Source of the DNA: Alphaproteobacteria bacterium
GTDB lineage: Bacteria; Pseudomonadota; Alphaproteobacteria; GCA-2731375
DNA length: 64,000 nucleotides
Assembly (NCBI GenBank): GCA_016776605.1
Contig: JADHTB010000019.1
Location: forward strand, 17,406 to 81,405
Direction: 5' to 3'
The stretch's first letter is position 1. Each line of letters begins with the position of its first letter. The translations under genes and the position numbers were made by a program. Under the pieces are notes generated by a model. The model ran no database searches. It was given only the letters and a program-made list of their open reading frames with translations, and had not been told where the DNA came from. Shown piece by piece: positions 25,638 through 37,082 of the stretch.

Positions 25638-27052
25638 GGTTTTGCCTCTTGATAATCGCCCAGGGCCGAAATAGGGACGAGGTCATAACCACGATCGCCC
25701 ATGACGCGGGTCCATTGGGCCAGCCGTTCGATGGTGACCGGATAGGGAAAGCCGATACCAATGGCGCCCCCGCTGGCGCTGGCCAGCCGTTCCAACTCCA
25801 ATAATCTGGCGTCGATCGCGGCGCGAGAGGCGATCGCATCAAGCACCCGGTCATTGATGGCAATGGTCAGGCCAATCTTCACCGCGGCACTATTCGCCGC
25901 GCTGGATGATGAAGCGCGGGCATCAAGGAACATCAGGCCACGGTCCCGCAGGGCTTCCAAGATTGGCCGGACATGGGACTCGGCGGCGGTGAAACGGCCG
26001 CCCATGAAATTGACCACGCCGACATAACCGGTAAAGCGCCCCAACAACCAATCCAGCCGCTTGAGGTTGTTGTTGATGGTCAGGCTGGTCAACAAGGTAT
26101 GAGGACCGGGATCGTTGGTCGGATAGTCCATGGGTTCCATGGGGACCTGCAGTAAAACTTCATGACCGGCCGCGCGCGCCTGGTTCACGTAATCCTGCAA
26201 ATTGCGGCCATAAGGAGCAAAGGCCAGCGTCACACCGCCCGGCAATTGTTGAATGGCCGCCACGGTTGTCGCCTGACTGAGGCCAAGGCTGCTGACAACC
26301 ACGGCGATGCGTGGCCGGCCCGTGGATTTGTAAGGACGGGCGTATACCTGCAACGGTGTGCGCCCGTCGGGGGCGATCACGGGCAGGGGGCCGCTGTCGG
26401 TTGATTTAATCAAGGCCGGGTCGGGCGCGGGACGCAAACCTCCCTTCGGCGTGAAGGAGCCGCTATTTTGAACGACCTTGCCGCTGGGAACGGGTTTGAC
26501 CGTAGGGGGCGGGCCGGCGGTTCTTGCCGGCGCGCCCCCTACACTCTTTTCACTTTTACTTGGAACAACCTGAGACGTTGTTTCTTGGGGTTGTTGGGGC
26601 TCCGGGCTGGGGCTGGGCGTTGTCGCCGTCCGCCGCTGGAACGCTTCGGGATCCGGGGTCGGCTTGATCACCGCGTCATCCTGTGCGCCGGCTTGGGCAG
26701 GGGCTTTGTGTATGGATGGTTTTTCGTCGGTAGTTACGTCCGCAGTTGGCGCGGGGACATGACTTTTTGGCGCAAGCTTTGTTTCTGGATGTTCCGCGTC
26801 CGGCCTGGCGGCCATTACCGGGGCAGGCGGCTGTTGCCCACGGCCTTCCTTACTCAGATCAACGGGCAACACGGCTTCCGGCGTATGGGTCTGAACAACA
26901 GCCGGTTCGTAGCTGTAGCTCAGGATTGCCACCAGGACAGCCGCACCGGCCAGCAACAGAAAGACCGTCGCCGCCAGCGCACTGGGCGCTCGCCGTCTAA
27001 AAATTGCAGATCGTTCGCTCGTCTGCTTTTTACTTCGTGGTGTCCTGGCCAC
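25634..27052 (-). CDS. Divergent polysaccharide deacetylase family protein
   Basis: 472 residues. A short N-terminal basic region (KKQTSERSAIFRRR) precedes one membrane span (about 22-45), then a proline/alanine/threonine-rich linker (about 60-240), then the divergent polysaccharide deacetylase (YibQ/DUF610) domain from about residue 245 with PRIAVVVSSLGLSQATTVAA, FAPYGRNLQDYVNQARAAGHE and LMFLDARASSSSAAN. It is probably anchored in the inner membrane with its domain in the periplasm. The gene order ctpA - this gene - rppH is common in Rhodospirillales and Rhizobiales. GTG start. Confidence 0.87.
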   Translation of the reverse strand: MARTPRSKKQTSERSAIFRRRAPSALAATVFLLLAGAAVLVAILSYSYEPAVVQTHTPEAVLPVDLSKEGRGQQPPAPVMAARPDAEHPETKLAPKSHVPAPTADVTTDEKPSIHKAPAQAGAQDDAVIKPTPDPEAFQRRTATTPSPSPEPQQPQETTSQVVPSKSEKSVGGAPARTAGPPPTVKPVPSGKVVQNSGSFTPKGGLRPAPDPALIKSTDSGPLPVIAPDGRTPLQVYARPYKSTGRPRIAVVVSSLGLSQATTVAAIQQLPGGVTLAFAPYGRNLQDYVNQARAAGHEVLLQVPMEPMDYPTNDPGPHTLLTSLTINNNLKRLDWLLGRFTGYVGVVNFMGGRFTAAESHVRPILEALRDRGLMFLDARASSSSAANSAAVKIGLTIAINDRVLDAIASRAAIDARLLELERLASASGGAIGIGFPYPVTIERLAQWTRVMGDRGYDLVPISALGDYQEAKP

Positions 27053-27126
27053 GCTACCTCAATCCTGGATGGGGCATCTGCCCGGATCGATTACTTGGGC
27101 CAAAGGCCCTGGAATTACCCGTTATT

Positions 27127-28407
27127 CTACCGTTTTAACAAAGTCATGCCACGCAACAGATCCAGCGCATAGTTCAACTGAAAATCGCGCGGCTTCTCGT
27201 CCGCTTCCTTGTCGCCACTATCTACAGCCTCTATCGGGGCATTCGTTTTGCCCTCCGCCTCCAGATGCTTCGGTAAATCAGCCTCACTGCGCCGGCGACG
27301 GTTTTCCGGCTTTTCCACCCGCACCTGCTCGACCAGAACATCCGGCTCAATACCCTTGGCCTGGATGGAGGTGCCGGATGGGGTGTAATAGCGCGCCGTG
27401 GTCAGGCGGATAGCGCCATGGCCCTGTAGGGGAATTATGCTCTGCACCGAACCTTTGCCGAACGACTTGGTGCCGATGACAAGGGCGCGTTTATGATCTT
27501 GCAGCGCGCCGGCCACGATTTCCGACGCGGAGGCCGAACCACCATTAATCAACACCGCCAGCAGCAAACCGTTAGCTAAATCGCCCGGTTTAGCATTATA
27601 GCGGTGGGTTTCCGCCAATCGCCGGCCCCTTGTGGAAACAATCTCGCCTTTGTCCAGGAAGGCATCGGAAACGGCGATGGCCTGATCCAGCGCGCCGCCC
27701 GGATTATTGCGTAAATCCAGGATTACGCCTTTGAAGCGGTTGCTCAATTCGGCCTTGTGCTTAGCCATGGCGGCTTCCAGTCCGCTGTTGGTTTGCTCCG
27801 TGAACGAGGTGATGCGGACATAGATCATGTCGCCTTCCAGGCGCGAGCGTACCGATTGCACCCGGATGACATCGCGCACCACTTTCACGTCGAGCGGATT
27901 TTCCAGCCCCTGCCGGACCACGGTGAGGCGAATTTCAGAATTTACCGGGCCGCGCATTTTCTTCACGGCGTCGGCCAGGGTCATGCCCATGACAGGCGTG
28001 TCGTCAAGATGGGTGATATAGTCGCCGGCCTGCAATCCGGCCCGCGCCGCAGGTGTGTCATCAATGGGCGAGACCACCTTGACCACGCCATTCTCCATGG
28101 TCACTTCTATACCCAGGCCGCCGAATTCGCCCTTAATCTGTTCCCGCATTTCGTTGTATGCCTTGGGCGGCATATAGGACGAATGGGGATCCAGGGATCG
28201 CAACATGCCGGCAATGGCGGCTTCGATTAATTCGGGATCCTTTACCTCTTCGACATAATCGGCGCGGATCCGCTCCAACACATCGCCGAACAGGTTCAAT
28301 TGACGATATATGCCGTCGTCCGCTTTCTGCGCCGACGCGGGCAGCGCCAACAGGGCGCCGATCATCAAAAACACCCCAAGCCTTACCCCGGCCCATCGCT
28401 TTATCAT
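27127..28407 (-). CDS. ctpA: S41 family C-terminal processing peptidase
   Basis: About 426 residues. A signal peptide (VRLGVFLMIGALLALPASAQ) is followed by an N-terminal helical region, a PDZ domain at about residues 85-170 (GGLGIEVTMENGVVKVVSPI, AGLQAGDYI), and the S41 protease domain with catalytic serine in NGGSASASEIVAGAL and lysine in GTKSFGKGSVQS. The C-terminus is charged and variable. Acts on periplasmic or cell-wall hydrolase substrates. ATG 28407 overlaps the envC TGA (ATGA), so translation is coupled with envC. Confidence 0.93.
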   Translation of the reverse strand: MIKRWAGVRLGVFLMIGALLALPASAQKADDGIYRQLNLFGDVLERIRADYVEEVKDPELIEAAIAGMLRSLDPHSSYMPPKAYNEMREQIKGEFGGLGIEVTMENGVVKVVSPIDDTPAARAGLQAGDYITHLDDTPVMGMTLADAVKKMRGPVNSEIRLTVVRQGLENPLDVKVVRDVIRVQSVRSRLEGDMIYVRITSFTEQTNSGLEAAMAKHKAELSNRFKGVILDLRNNPGGALDQAIAVSDAFLDKGEIVSTRGRRLAETHRYNAKPGDLANGLLLAVLINGGSASASEIVAGALQDHKRALVIGTKSFGKGSVQSIIPLQGHGAIRLTTARYYTPSGTSIQAKGIEPDVLVEQVRVEKPENRRRRSEADLPKHLEAEGKTNAPIEAVDSGDKEADEKPRDFQLNYALDLLRGMTLLKR

Positions 28408-29765
28408 CCACTCGCCCTTTCGCCACTGCTCGACCACCAGGAGTTCGGGTTGATCGCAACCCCCTTGCGTCGTAATTCGATATATAGAGACCGCTTCTCG
28501 TCCCCACCCATGCGCCCGACCGGCTCGCCCGTCAACAACGATTGACCGACAACCGCCTGTAATTTTGATAGTCCCGCCAGTAGGGTATGGTATCCCTCTC
28601 CATGAGAGATGATCAAGATCAGGCCATAATCACGAAAAGGCCCGGCGAAGACCACCCGTCCATCATAGGGTACCACGACCTGCGCGCCTTTCCGAGTTTG
28701 TAGCGTGATACCGTGTGCCCGTGGGCCAAATCCAGTGCTTTCGCCGAATTTCCCCACCCGTTTGCCCTTGGCGGGCCATCGCAGACGGCCGCGAATCTTG
28801 GAAAATGGCACCGGTCCGGGCGCCATGGCAAGCTTTTGCCGTGTTGGCGGCACGCCTTGCTTCTTTTCGTTGCCGCCGCTTTTCGGCTTTGCGGTGGCCA
28901 AGGCGCGGGCCATATCAGCGGCGAATTTGTGCCGCTGTTGCCTGGCCTGATCTGCCGCTTTCCTGGCAGTTTGCCCCGCAACGGACGGCGCCGCGGATTC
29001 AGCCGAATTTTGTTCCTGTTTTCCCCGGTGTTGCCGCTCTTCCAATTTCAGGCGCCGCATCAAGGCGCGAAGACTGCTTGCCTTGGCAGCCAGCGCCGCC
29101 AATCGCTTGCCCTCGACCGCGCCGGCCCGCCATAATTGTTGTTCGGAATTGGCCTGCGCCCGCAACAATTCCTGCAATTCCCGATGTCGCCCGGATAAAG
29201 TCGCCACCACCGCGACATGATGGCGTTGTGCGCGGCTCAATTGATCACGCACCTTGCCCGCCGTGGCCAGCAATTCGCCAATCTGGTCCGCGTCGGCGTG
29301 TAAGGCAGGCAGCGCCGCGGCCAGCAGCCGACCGCCACGGGCGGCATCAAGCATGGTTCCGGGTGCAGCCAGAAAAGCGGCCGCGGGCTGGCGTTGCATG
29401 CGGATAAGCGCGGTGATCGAGCTGGCCATGCTTTCCTGCATCCGTTCGAGGCGGCGGCGGTAATCCTTATCCTGGCGCTGCAGCGCGGTCTGTCGCTCCT
29501 CGATCTCGCTCAGTGCCGCTTCTTCCTGTTGTATTTCGTGAGCGGCGATGGCGGCGCGGATGCGCAGCCCTTCGACTTGGTCGCGGACAGTACGGGCTTG
29601 ATTGGAGAGAGAGCGTTGCTGAATTTGGCCGGCTGTGATCGATTTCTCGGTTGCTTCGATTTTTTGCCTCACATCCTGGCGCACATCCGCCAAGGCGGAC
29701 ACAGGAAAGGCGCCGCATGGCAATAGTGCTAAAACAGCCAAGACAAATGCCGGCTTCTTAGCCAC
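28404..29765 (-). CDS. envC: Murein hydrolase activator EnvC-like (M23/LytM domain)
   Basis: 453 residues. Signal peptide (FVLAVLALLPCGAFPVSALA), a long coiled coil from about residue 25 to 260 rich in R, Q, E and A, then a LytM/M23 domain (about 325-450). The LytM active site is degenerate: FGPRAHGITLQ and SHGEGYHTLL are kept, but the usual final HxH is SLYIELRRKG, as in E. coli EnvC, which activates amidases without being an enzyme itself. Start is GTG 29765, two bases after the gpmI stop. It is coupled to ctpA. Confidence 0.87.
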   Translation of the reverse strand: MAKKPAFVLAVLALLPCGAFPVSALADVRQDVRQKIEATEKSITAGQIQQRSLSNQARTVRDQVEGLRIRAAIAAHEIQQEEAALSEIEERQTALQRQDKDYRRRLERMQESMASSITALIRMQRQPAAAFLAAPGTMLDAARGGRLLAAALPALHADADQIGELLATAGKVRDQLSRAQRHHVAVVATLSGRHRELQELLRAQANSEQQLWRAGAVEGKRLAALAAKASSLRALMRRLKLEERQHRGKQEQNSAESAAPSVAGQTARKAADQARQQRHKFAADMARALATAKPKSGGNEKKQGVPPTRQKLAMAPGPVPFSKIRGRLRWPAKGKRVGKFGESTGFGPRAHGITLQTRKGAQVVVPYDGRVVFAGPFRDYGLILIISHGEGYHTLLAGLSKLQAVVGQSLLTGEPVGRMGGDEKRSLYIELRRKGVAINPNSWWSSSGERASG

Positions 29766-29767
29766 GT

Positions 29768-31396
29768 CTAGCCACGCCGTCTCGCCGGACCGGCCAGCGA
29801 GGGTAGAATTCGCGCCGTCTGATCCGATGGCTTCAGCAGATTTTGGCCGGTCATCTGGGCCGGCTGCCGCAGTCCCATCAGGTCTAAAACCGTGGGCGCC
29901 AGATCCGCCAGGCTACCGTCCCGCAAATGGATTTGCTGGCCATCCGGGGGCGGGGCTCCATTGACTAAAATAACCGGCACCGGCTCCGTGGTATGCGCCG
30001 TATGCGCCCCTTCGTTGTCCGGATCCCGCATCAGCTCAATATTGCCATGGTCGGCGGTGATCAACAGGCAGCCGTTGACGCGATGCACGGCTTCGCACAG
30101 CCTGTCCAGGCAACGGTCGAGCATTTCCACGGCCTGGATCGCGGCGGCCAGCTTGCCCGTATGGCCGACCATATCGGCATTGGCATAGTTCACCACGATC
30201 AGGTCGTATTGTCCTCCGTTTATGGCGGCGACAAGCTTTTCTGTTACGTCGCCAGCGGACATTTCTGGTGCCAGGTCATAGGTCGCTACCTGTGGCGAGG
30301 CCACCAGTATGCGGTCCTCGCCCTCAAAGACCGCTTCTTCACCACCGTTCAGGAAAAATGTCACATGGGCATATTTTTCGGTCTCGGCGATGCGCAGCTG
30401 CCGCAATCCGGCCTCCGCCACGACCTCGCCCAACGTCTGGGGGACCCGTTCCAGGGAGAACAGCGTCCCGACCCTGGCGTCCAGGGCGGTGGAATAGCTG
30501 ACCATGCCCAGCCGGTCGGCAAAATTGGCTACGCGGTCGCGGGCGAAGCCGTCAAATGCCGGATCGACCAGGGCGGTCAGGATTTCCCGCGCCCGGTCGG
30601 CGCGGAAATTAGCCATCAACAAGCCGTCGCCGTCGGCCATGCCCGGATAAATGTCAATGCTGGTCGGCGGAATGAATTCATCATGAATGTCTTGGGCGTA
30701 AGATGCCTGGATCGCCGCCCCCGCATCGCCCGCCGCGACGCCTCCCACCTCACCCCCCGCCTCACCTGGGCCCTCGACCAGGATGTCATAGGCCCGCTTT
30801 ACCCGGTCCCACCGGTTATCGCGGTCCATGGCGTAATAACGGCCGCATACGGTGCCGATGCGAATGTCGTCTTGCCCGGCAATCGCCGTCAGAACCTCGG
30901 CCATATAGCCCGCGCCGCTGCTGGGCGGCGTGTCACGGCCATCCATGAAACAATGCAGCCAAACCGTCACGCCGGCGTTGGCGACCAATTTCGCCAAAGC
31001 CAGCATATGATCCTGATGTGAATGGACCCCGCCAGGTGATAGCAGCCCTAAAATATGGCAAGCACCACCGCTGGCCAGCAATTTGGCGATAAATTCACCT
31101 AGCCGGGGGTTTTCCGCCAATCCGCCGTCCGCCACCGCTGCGTCAATGCGGGGCAGATCCTGTAGCACCACGCGCCCGGCGCCAATGTTCTGGTGGCCCA
31201 CTTCGGAATTGCCCATCTGCCCATCGGGCAAACCAACCGCCCGGCCGGAGGTTTGCAACAGGGCATGCGGCTCGTTCGCCAATAATTGGTCATAGACCGG
31301 GGTCTCGGCCAGGGCGATACCGTTGTCAGCCGTGGCTTCCCGATAACCCCAGCCATCCAGGATACAAAGTACGACGGGACGTCGCTGGTTCCTCAC
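29768..31396 (-). CDS. gpmI: 2,3-bisphosphoglycerate-independent phosphoglycerate mutase
   Basis: About 542 residues. Glycolytic/gluconeogenic interconversion of 3- and 2-phosphoglycerate with two Mn2+. Motifs: LCILDGWGYRE (metal ligand), the phosphoserine site MGNSEVGHQNIGAGR near residue 65, HSHQDHMLALAKL, FMDGRDTPPSSG, FRADRAREI, NYANADMVGHTGK and CLLITADHGNIE. Length is slightly above the usual 510-515. The longest frame begins at TTG 31408; GTG 31396 is preferred because GAGG lies 7-10 bases upstream. It starts the gpmI-envC-ctpA-deacetylase-rppH run. Confidence 0.95.
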   Translation of the reverse strand: MRNQRRPVVLCILDGWGYREATADNGIALAETPVYDQLLANEPHALLQTSGRAVGLPDGQMGNSEVGHQNIGAGRVVLQDLPRIDAAVADGGLAENPRLGEFIAKLLASGGACHILGLLSPGGVHSHQDHMLALAKLVANAGVTVWLHCFMDGRDTPPSSGAGYMAEVLTAIAGQDDIRIGTVCGRYYAMDRDNRWDRVKRAYDILVEGPGEAGGEVGGVAAGDAGAAIQASYAQDIHDEFIPPTSIDIYPGMADGDGLLMANFRADRAREILTALVDPAFDGFARDRVANFADRLGMVSYSTALDARVGTLFSLERVPQTLGEVVAEAGLRQLRIAETEKYAHVTFFLNGGEEAVFEGEDRILVASPQVATYDLAPEMSAGDVTEKLVAAINGGQYDLIVVNYANADMVGHTGKLAAAIQAVEMLDRCLDRLCEAVHRVNGCLLITADHGNIELMRDPDNEGAHTAHTTEPVPVILVNGAPPPDGQQIHLRDGSLADLAPTVLDLMGLRQPAQMTGQNLLKPSDQTARILPSLAGPARRRG

Positions 31397-31501
31397 CCTA
31401 AACCTCAAAATCTAGTAGCTGATTGCGATTCCGACACAATATGGCCCAGGCTGTGCTGAATGCAACCGCTAGCGCATATTTTGCCTATATATATTCCGTT
31501 C

Positions 31502-31960
31502 TCAGGCCCGATGATAGGGATGCCCGGCCAGTATGGTATGGGCCCGGTACAATTGCTCCACCAACATCGCGCGTGCCAGCAAATGCGGCCAGGTCATGGC
31601 GCCCAGGGACAGGACCAAATCCGCCGCGCGGGGCAAATCGGGATGCAAGCCGTTGGCGCCGCCGATGGCAAAGGCCAGGTCAGCGACACCATCGTCCCGC
31701 CAGCGGCCCAGGCGTTGGGCGAAGGCTTCGCTGGAAAACGCCTTGCCCTTGCCGTCCAGGGCCACAACGATGGCCTGGGCCGGCATGGCGGCGCGCAATA
31801 ATTCAGCTTCGCCCATGGCCAATTTTTCGCCGGTCAGGTTCTTGCGTACCTCAACCTCATGGATTTCCACGGGCCAGGGCAGCCGCTGCAAATAAGTTTG
31901 GCAAATTTCAGCCGCTGGATTGCCGCGGGCGCGGCCAACGGCGCAGATGCTAATACGCAA
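31502..31960 (-). CDS. rlmH: 23S rRNA (pseudouridine(1915)-N3)-methyltransferase RlmH
   Basis: 152-residue SPOUT methyltransferase that modifies helix 69 of 23S rRNA. Family features: MRISICAVGRARG, ALDGKGKAFSSEAFAQRL, FAIGGANGLHPDL and the C-terminal knot LVLSLGAMTWPHLLARAMLV ending AGHPYHR. The start appears to be TTG 31960 with AGGG upstream. Its neighbour rsfS is the usual partner; the two are separated here by a 15-bp tandem repeat. Confidence 0.95.
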   Translation of the reverse strand: MRISICAVGRARGNPAAEICQTYLQRLPWPVEIHEVEVRKNLTGEKLAMGEAELLRAAMPAQAIVVALDGKGKAFSSEAFAQRLGRWRDDGVADLAFAIGGANGLHPDLPRAADLVLSLGAMTWPHLLARAMLVEQLYRAHTILAGHPYHRA

Positions 31961-31975
31961 AGTCTGGCCCTACCC

Positions 31976-32057
31976 GTGATCCATGAAGCCGTGATCCATG
32001 AAGCCATGATCCATGAAACCGTGATCCATGAAACCGTAATCCATGAAACCGTAATCC
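31976..32057. repeat. 15-bp tandem repeat, five full copies plus a partial
   Basis: Units of GTGATCCATGAARCC at 31976, 31991, 32006, 32021 and 32036, then a decayed copy at 32051 (GTAATCCGCGGCG). Variation is limited to GTG/ATG/GTA at the start and GCC/ACC at the end. The unit is a multiple of three, so it is open on both strands: the minus strand reads repeated GFMDH/GFMDY and the plus strand repeated VIHET. It lies between rsfS and rlmH, 16 bases upstream of the rlmH start. Confidence 0.92.
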
Positions 32058-32105
32058 GCGGCGTGACGACCCAAGGCCGGGGCGGCCCACTCTAAGTGGC
32101 CCGCT

Positions 32106-32441
32106 CTAAAGGGCGGCGCGTTCAGGCTCCGCCATCTCGATGGACCACATTTTTTCAAGATTATAGAACTCCCGGACTTCCGGCCGGAACAGATGCACAA
32201 TGATGTCGCCCATATCGATCAGGACCCAATCGCGCTTGCTCATGCCTTCGACCTTACAGCGGCCCAGGCCCTCTGCCTTGGCCCGGCGCACCAAATGATC
32301 CGCCATGGCGCCCACATGGCGGTCAGAGCGACCGTTGGCGATCACCATGTAATCGGCAATGCTGGATTTACCGTCCAGGTCGATGACGACAAGCTCTTCC
32401 GCCTGATCCTCATCGAGAGAACTATTCACGAGTGCCAGCAA
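32106..32441 (-). CDS. rsfS: Ribosomal silencing factor RsfS
   Basis: About 111 residues. RsfS binds ribosomal protein uL14 and blocks subunit joining in slow growth. Motifs: ELVVIDLDGKSSIADYMVIA, GRSDRHVGAMADHLV, RDWVLIDMGDIIVHLFRPE and FYNLEKMW. The start is uncertain: TTG 32441 gives family length, the frame is open for 17 more codons upstream with no ATG or GTG, and no clear Shine-Dalgarno sequence is seen. Located between nadD and rlmH as in most proteobacteria. Confidence 0.92.
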   Translation of the reverse strand: MLALVNSSLDEDQAEELVVIDLDGKSSIADYMVIANGRSDRHVGAMADHLVRRAKAEGLGRCKVEGMSKRDWVLIDMGDIIVHLFRPEVREFYNLEKMWSIEMAEPERAAL

Positions 32442-32604
32442 TTCTTGGCTGTAGGCTGGCTTTTTCTTTGCGCGCGCTATAACGAATAGCTCCTAACTGT
32501 CATCATGGTCTTGAAATTAACCTTTATACCCATGGATAATTGTTGATTATGGCAACATTTCGCCGAAATGTCATGCCTCTTTAGCGGCTTTTCGCGCAAC
32601 TTTC

Positions 32605-33195
32605 TTACTGTCCTTGCTTCACGGCACCGATGGCTTGGGCAGCCCTAATCGCGGTACTGGATGCCGGATGCAACCGCATGAACAGAAAGCACCAGGCGGG
32701 TGCCATGGCTTCCGGCAAGGCTGCTGGATTTTGTACACGTTTGCCGGCAAAGCGGGCGGCCGCGGCGCCGGCCAGGGCGCGGTGGCCCTGACCAGGGCGG
32801 TTGAAGATGGCCATGGGCACCGTTTCGACGATCTCGGACCAGCGATGCCAGCGCGGTAATTCCACCAGATTATCCGCCCCCATCAGCCAGACAAAGGCAT
32901 GCCGGGACCAACGCCGCCGGATCGCCACAAGGGTGTCAAAAGTATACTGCGTGCCTAGGCGGCTTTCCAGGTCGCTGGCCCTGATGCGGGGATGCCGGGT
33001 CATGGCCCTGGCGCCGGCCAGACGTTGGGCCAGGGGGGCCATGTCCATCCGGGCCTTCAGCGGATTTTGCGGCGATACCAGCCACCAGACCTGATCCAGT
33101 TGCAACCGCTTCAGGGCCAGCAGCGAGATGTGGCGATGACCCTCATGGGCGGGATTGAACGAACCGCCCAGCAGGCCAATTTTTAACCGTGCCAT
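32605..33195 (-). CDS. nadD: Nicotinate-nucleotide adenylyltransferase NadD
   Basis: About 196 residues from ATG 33195. Catalyses adenylation of nicotinate mononucleotide in NAD synthesis. The nucleotidyltransferase core IGLLGGSFNPAHEGHRH contains the HxGH-type motif, followed by VWWLVSPQNPLKARMDMAPL and FVWLMGADNLVELPRWHRW. The ISSTxIR-like motif near the end reads PASSTAIRAAQ. The longer frame to 33246 would overlap the proA 3' end. Placed between proA and rsfS as in related genomes. Confidence 0.94.
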   Translation of the reverse strand: MARLKIGLLGGSFNPAHEGHRHISLLALKRLQLDQVWWLVSPQNPLKARMDMAPLAQRLAGARAMTRHPRIRASDLESRLGTQYTFDTLVAIRRRWSRHAFVWLMGADNLVELPRWHRWSEIVETVPMAIFNRPGQGHRALAGAAAARFAGKRVQNPAALPEAMAPAWCFLFMRLHPASSTAIRAAQAIGAVKQGQ

Positions 33196-33211
33196 GATCT
33201 GAACCGCACCA

Positions 33212-34504
33212 CTAGGGCCGTATCTGGCCCTGGCCGTGCACAACATACTTATACGAGGTCAGCTGTTCGACGCCAACCGGGCCGCGGGCATGCAGGCGGT
33301 TGGTGGAAATCCCAATCTCCGCCCCCATGCCGAATTCTCCACCGTCGGCGAATTGGGTCGAGGCATTGTGCAGCACAATGGCGCTATCCACCTCGGCCAG
33401 GAAACGTTCCGCCACTTCCACGTCGTCGGCGATGATACATTCGGTATGGTGGGAGCCGTAATTTTCGATATGTGTGATCGCGGCGGCGACATCATCCACG
33501 ACCTTCACGGCAATAATGCTATCGAGATATTCCGTACGCCAATCGCTGTCCGTGGCCACCAGCACCCGTTGATCCACCCCTTGTGTCGCCTCGTCGCCGC
33601 GCACCTCACAGCCCGCATCCAGCAGATCCTTGACCAAGGGCGCTAGATGAGAGGCCGCGCAATGGCTGTCCACCAGCAAGGTTTCCGAGGCGCCACAGAT
33701 GCCAGTGCGGCGCATTTTGGCGTTCAGGGAAATTTCCCGGGCCATTTCCATATTTGCAGAGCCATCCACATAGACGTGGCAATTGCCGTCCAAATGGGCA
33801 ATCACCGGTATCCGGCTCTCGTTCTGCACCCGTTCGATCAGGCCACGGCCGCCACGGGGCACGATAATGTCAATATGCTGGTGCATGGTCAGCATCAAGC
33901 CAACCGCCGCCCGGTCCCGCGTCGGCACCAATTGAATTGCCCCATCGGGCAGGCCCGCCGCCCGCAGACCCGCCAACAGACAGGCATGGATGGCGCGGGA
34001 GGAATGAAAGCTTTCCGAACCGCCGCGCAGGATCGCCGCGTTACCGGATTTCAGGCACAAGGCCCCCGCATCCGCCGTAACATTGGGCCGCGATTCATAG
34101 ATGATGCCGATCACGCCCAAGGGGACCCGAACCCGCGCTATGGCCAGGCCGTTGGGGCGCTGCCATTCACTTATGGTGTCGCCGACCGGATCATTCAGCA
34201 TTGCAATCGCATCTAGGCCCTTGGCCATGGCTTCAATACGATCAGGGGTCAGCAAGAGGCGATCCAGCAGGGCGGCGCTTAAATCCCGTTGCGCCGCCGC
34301 CGCCATATCGGTGGCGTTGGCCGCCAGGATCTCCGCCGCGCCGTCCCGCATGGCCGCCGCCGCCGCGCCGAGGGCTAGATTTTTCACCTCCGCCGGGGTT
34401 TTCGCCAGAACCGCCGCCGCCGCCCGCGCCGCCGCGCCCAATGCCAGCATCTGCCGCTGTAAATCAGCCACCTTATCGTCCCCGATGTCTTCCGCCGTAC
34501 TCAT
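33212..34504 (-). CDS. proA: Gamma-glutamyl phosphate reductase
   Basis: 430 residues. NADPH-dependent reduction of glutamyl 5-phosphate in proline synthesis. Aldehyde dehydrogenase superfamily: [20 protein letters not shown] near residue 120, [30 protein letters not shown] and the catalytic cysteine in [16 protein letters not shown] near residue 268. Only 5 bp separate its start from the proB stop, so the two form an operon with obgE upstream. Confidence 0.97.
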   Translation of the reverse strand: MSTAEDIGDDKVADLQRQMLALGAAARAAAAVLAKTPAEVKNLALGAAAAAMRDGAAEILAANATDMAAAAQRDLSAALLDRLLLTPDRIEAMAKGLDAIAMLNDPVGDTISEWQRPNGLAIARVRVPLGVIGIIYESRPNVTADAGALCLKSGNAAILRGGSESFHSSRAIHACLLAGLRAAGLPDGAIQLVPTRDRAAVGLMLTMHQHIDIIVPRGGRGLIERVQNESRIPVIAHLDGNCHVYVDGSANMEMAREISLNAKMRRTGICGASETLLVDSHCAASHLAPLVKDLLDAGCEVRGDEATQGVDQRVLVATDSDWRTEYLDSIIAVKVVDDVAAAITHIENYGSHHTECIIADDVEVAERFLAEVDSAIVLHNASTQFADGGEFGMGAEIGISTNRLHARGPVGVEQLTSYKYVVHGQGQIRP

Positions 34505-34509
34505 GCTGC

Positions 34510-36725
<2,216 letters not shown>

Positions 36726-36750
36726 TCAAATGTGCCTTTGCGGTATTCCA

Positions 36751-36787
36751 AAAAAACAAAAAACGGGGGATGGTCAGCCATCCCCCG
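36751..36787 (-). terminator. Rho-independent terminator after rpmA
   Basis: On the minus strand a 10-bp perfect stem (CGGGGGATGG with CCATCCCCCG, plus-strand 36764-36787) with a 4-base loop is followed by TTTTTTGTTTTTTT (plus-strand A-run at 36751-36763). It stands about 25 bp after the rpmA stop and about 40 bp before obgE, separating the ribosomal protein pair from obgE-proBA. Confidence 0.9.
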
Positions 36788-36812
36788 CTTGTAACTGCGC
36801 TTGCGGGCGCGC

Positions 36813-37070
36813 CTATTCCGGCGGCTGCACCGAAACGAACGTCCGACCGCCGGCCCGGGTGCGGAATGTCACCTGGCCTTCGATCAGCGCGAAAATGGTG
36901 TGGTCCCTGCCCAGGCCCACATTGTCGCCCGGCTTCCACTTGGTGCCGCGCTGGCGCAGGATAATATTGCCGGGAATAACCCGCTGCCCGCCATATTTCT
37001 TGATGCCCAAACGCCGGCCCGCTGTATCGCGGCCGTTGCGTGAACTACCGCCTGCTTTTTTATGCGCCAT
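36813..37070 (-). CDS. rpmA: 50S ribosomal protein L27
   Basis: 85 residues, the normal size. N-terminus [19 protein letters not shown] and the following [20 protein letters not shown] are diagnostic of bL27; the N-terminal tail reaches the peptidyl transferase centre. It begins 12 bp after the rplU stop, giving the usual rplU-rpmA pair, and is followed by a strong terminator. Confidence 0.98.
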   Translation of the reverse strand: MAHKKAGGSSRNGRDTAGRRLGIKKYGGQRVIPGNIILRQRGTKWKPGDNVGLGRDHTIFALIEGQVTFRTRAGGRTFVSVQPPE

Positions 37071-37082
37071 ATCTGCCGCTCC

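Noticed and set aside
30268..31021. Long plus-strand open frames over gpmI
   Set aside because: They are antisense shadows of a well-supported gpmI gene in GC-rich DNA.
31970..32200. Minus-strand open frame with (GFMDH)n peptide
   Set aside because: It overlaps rsfS in another frame and stays open because of the 15-bp repeat; no ribosome site was found.
32555..32571. ACATTTC-GAAATGT hairpin downstream of rsfS start region and after nadD
   Set aside because: Stem is only 7 bp with a 3-base loop and no T-run follows, so it is not a convincing terminator.
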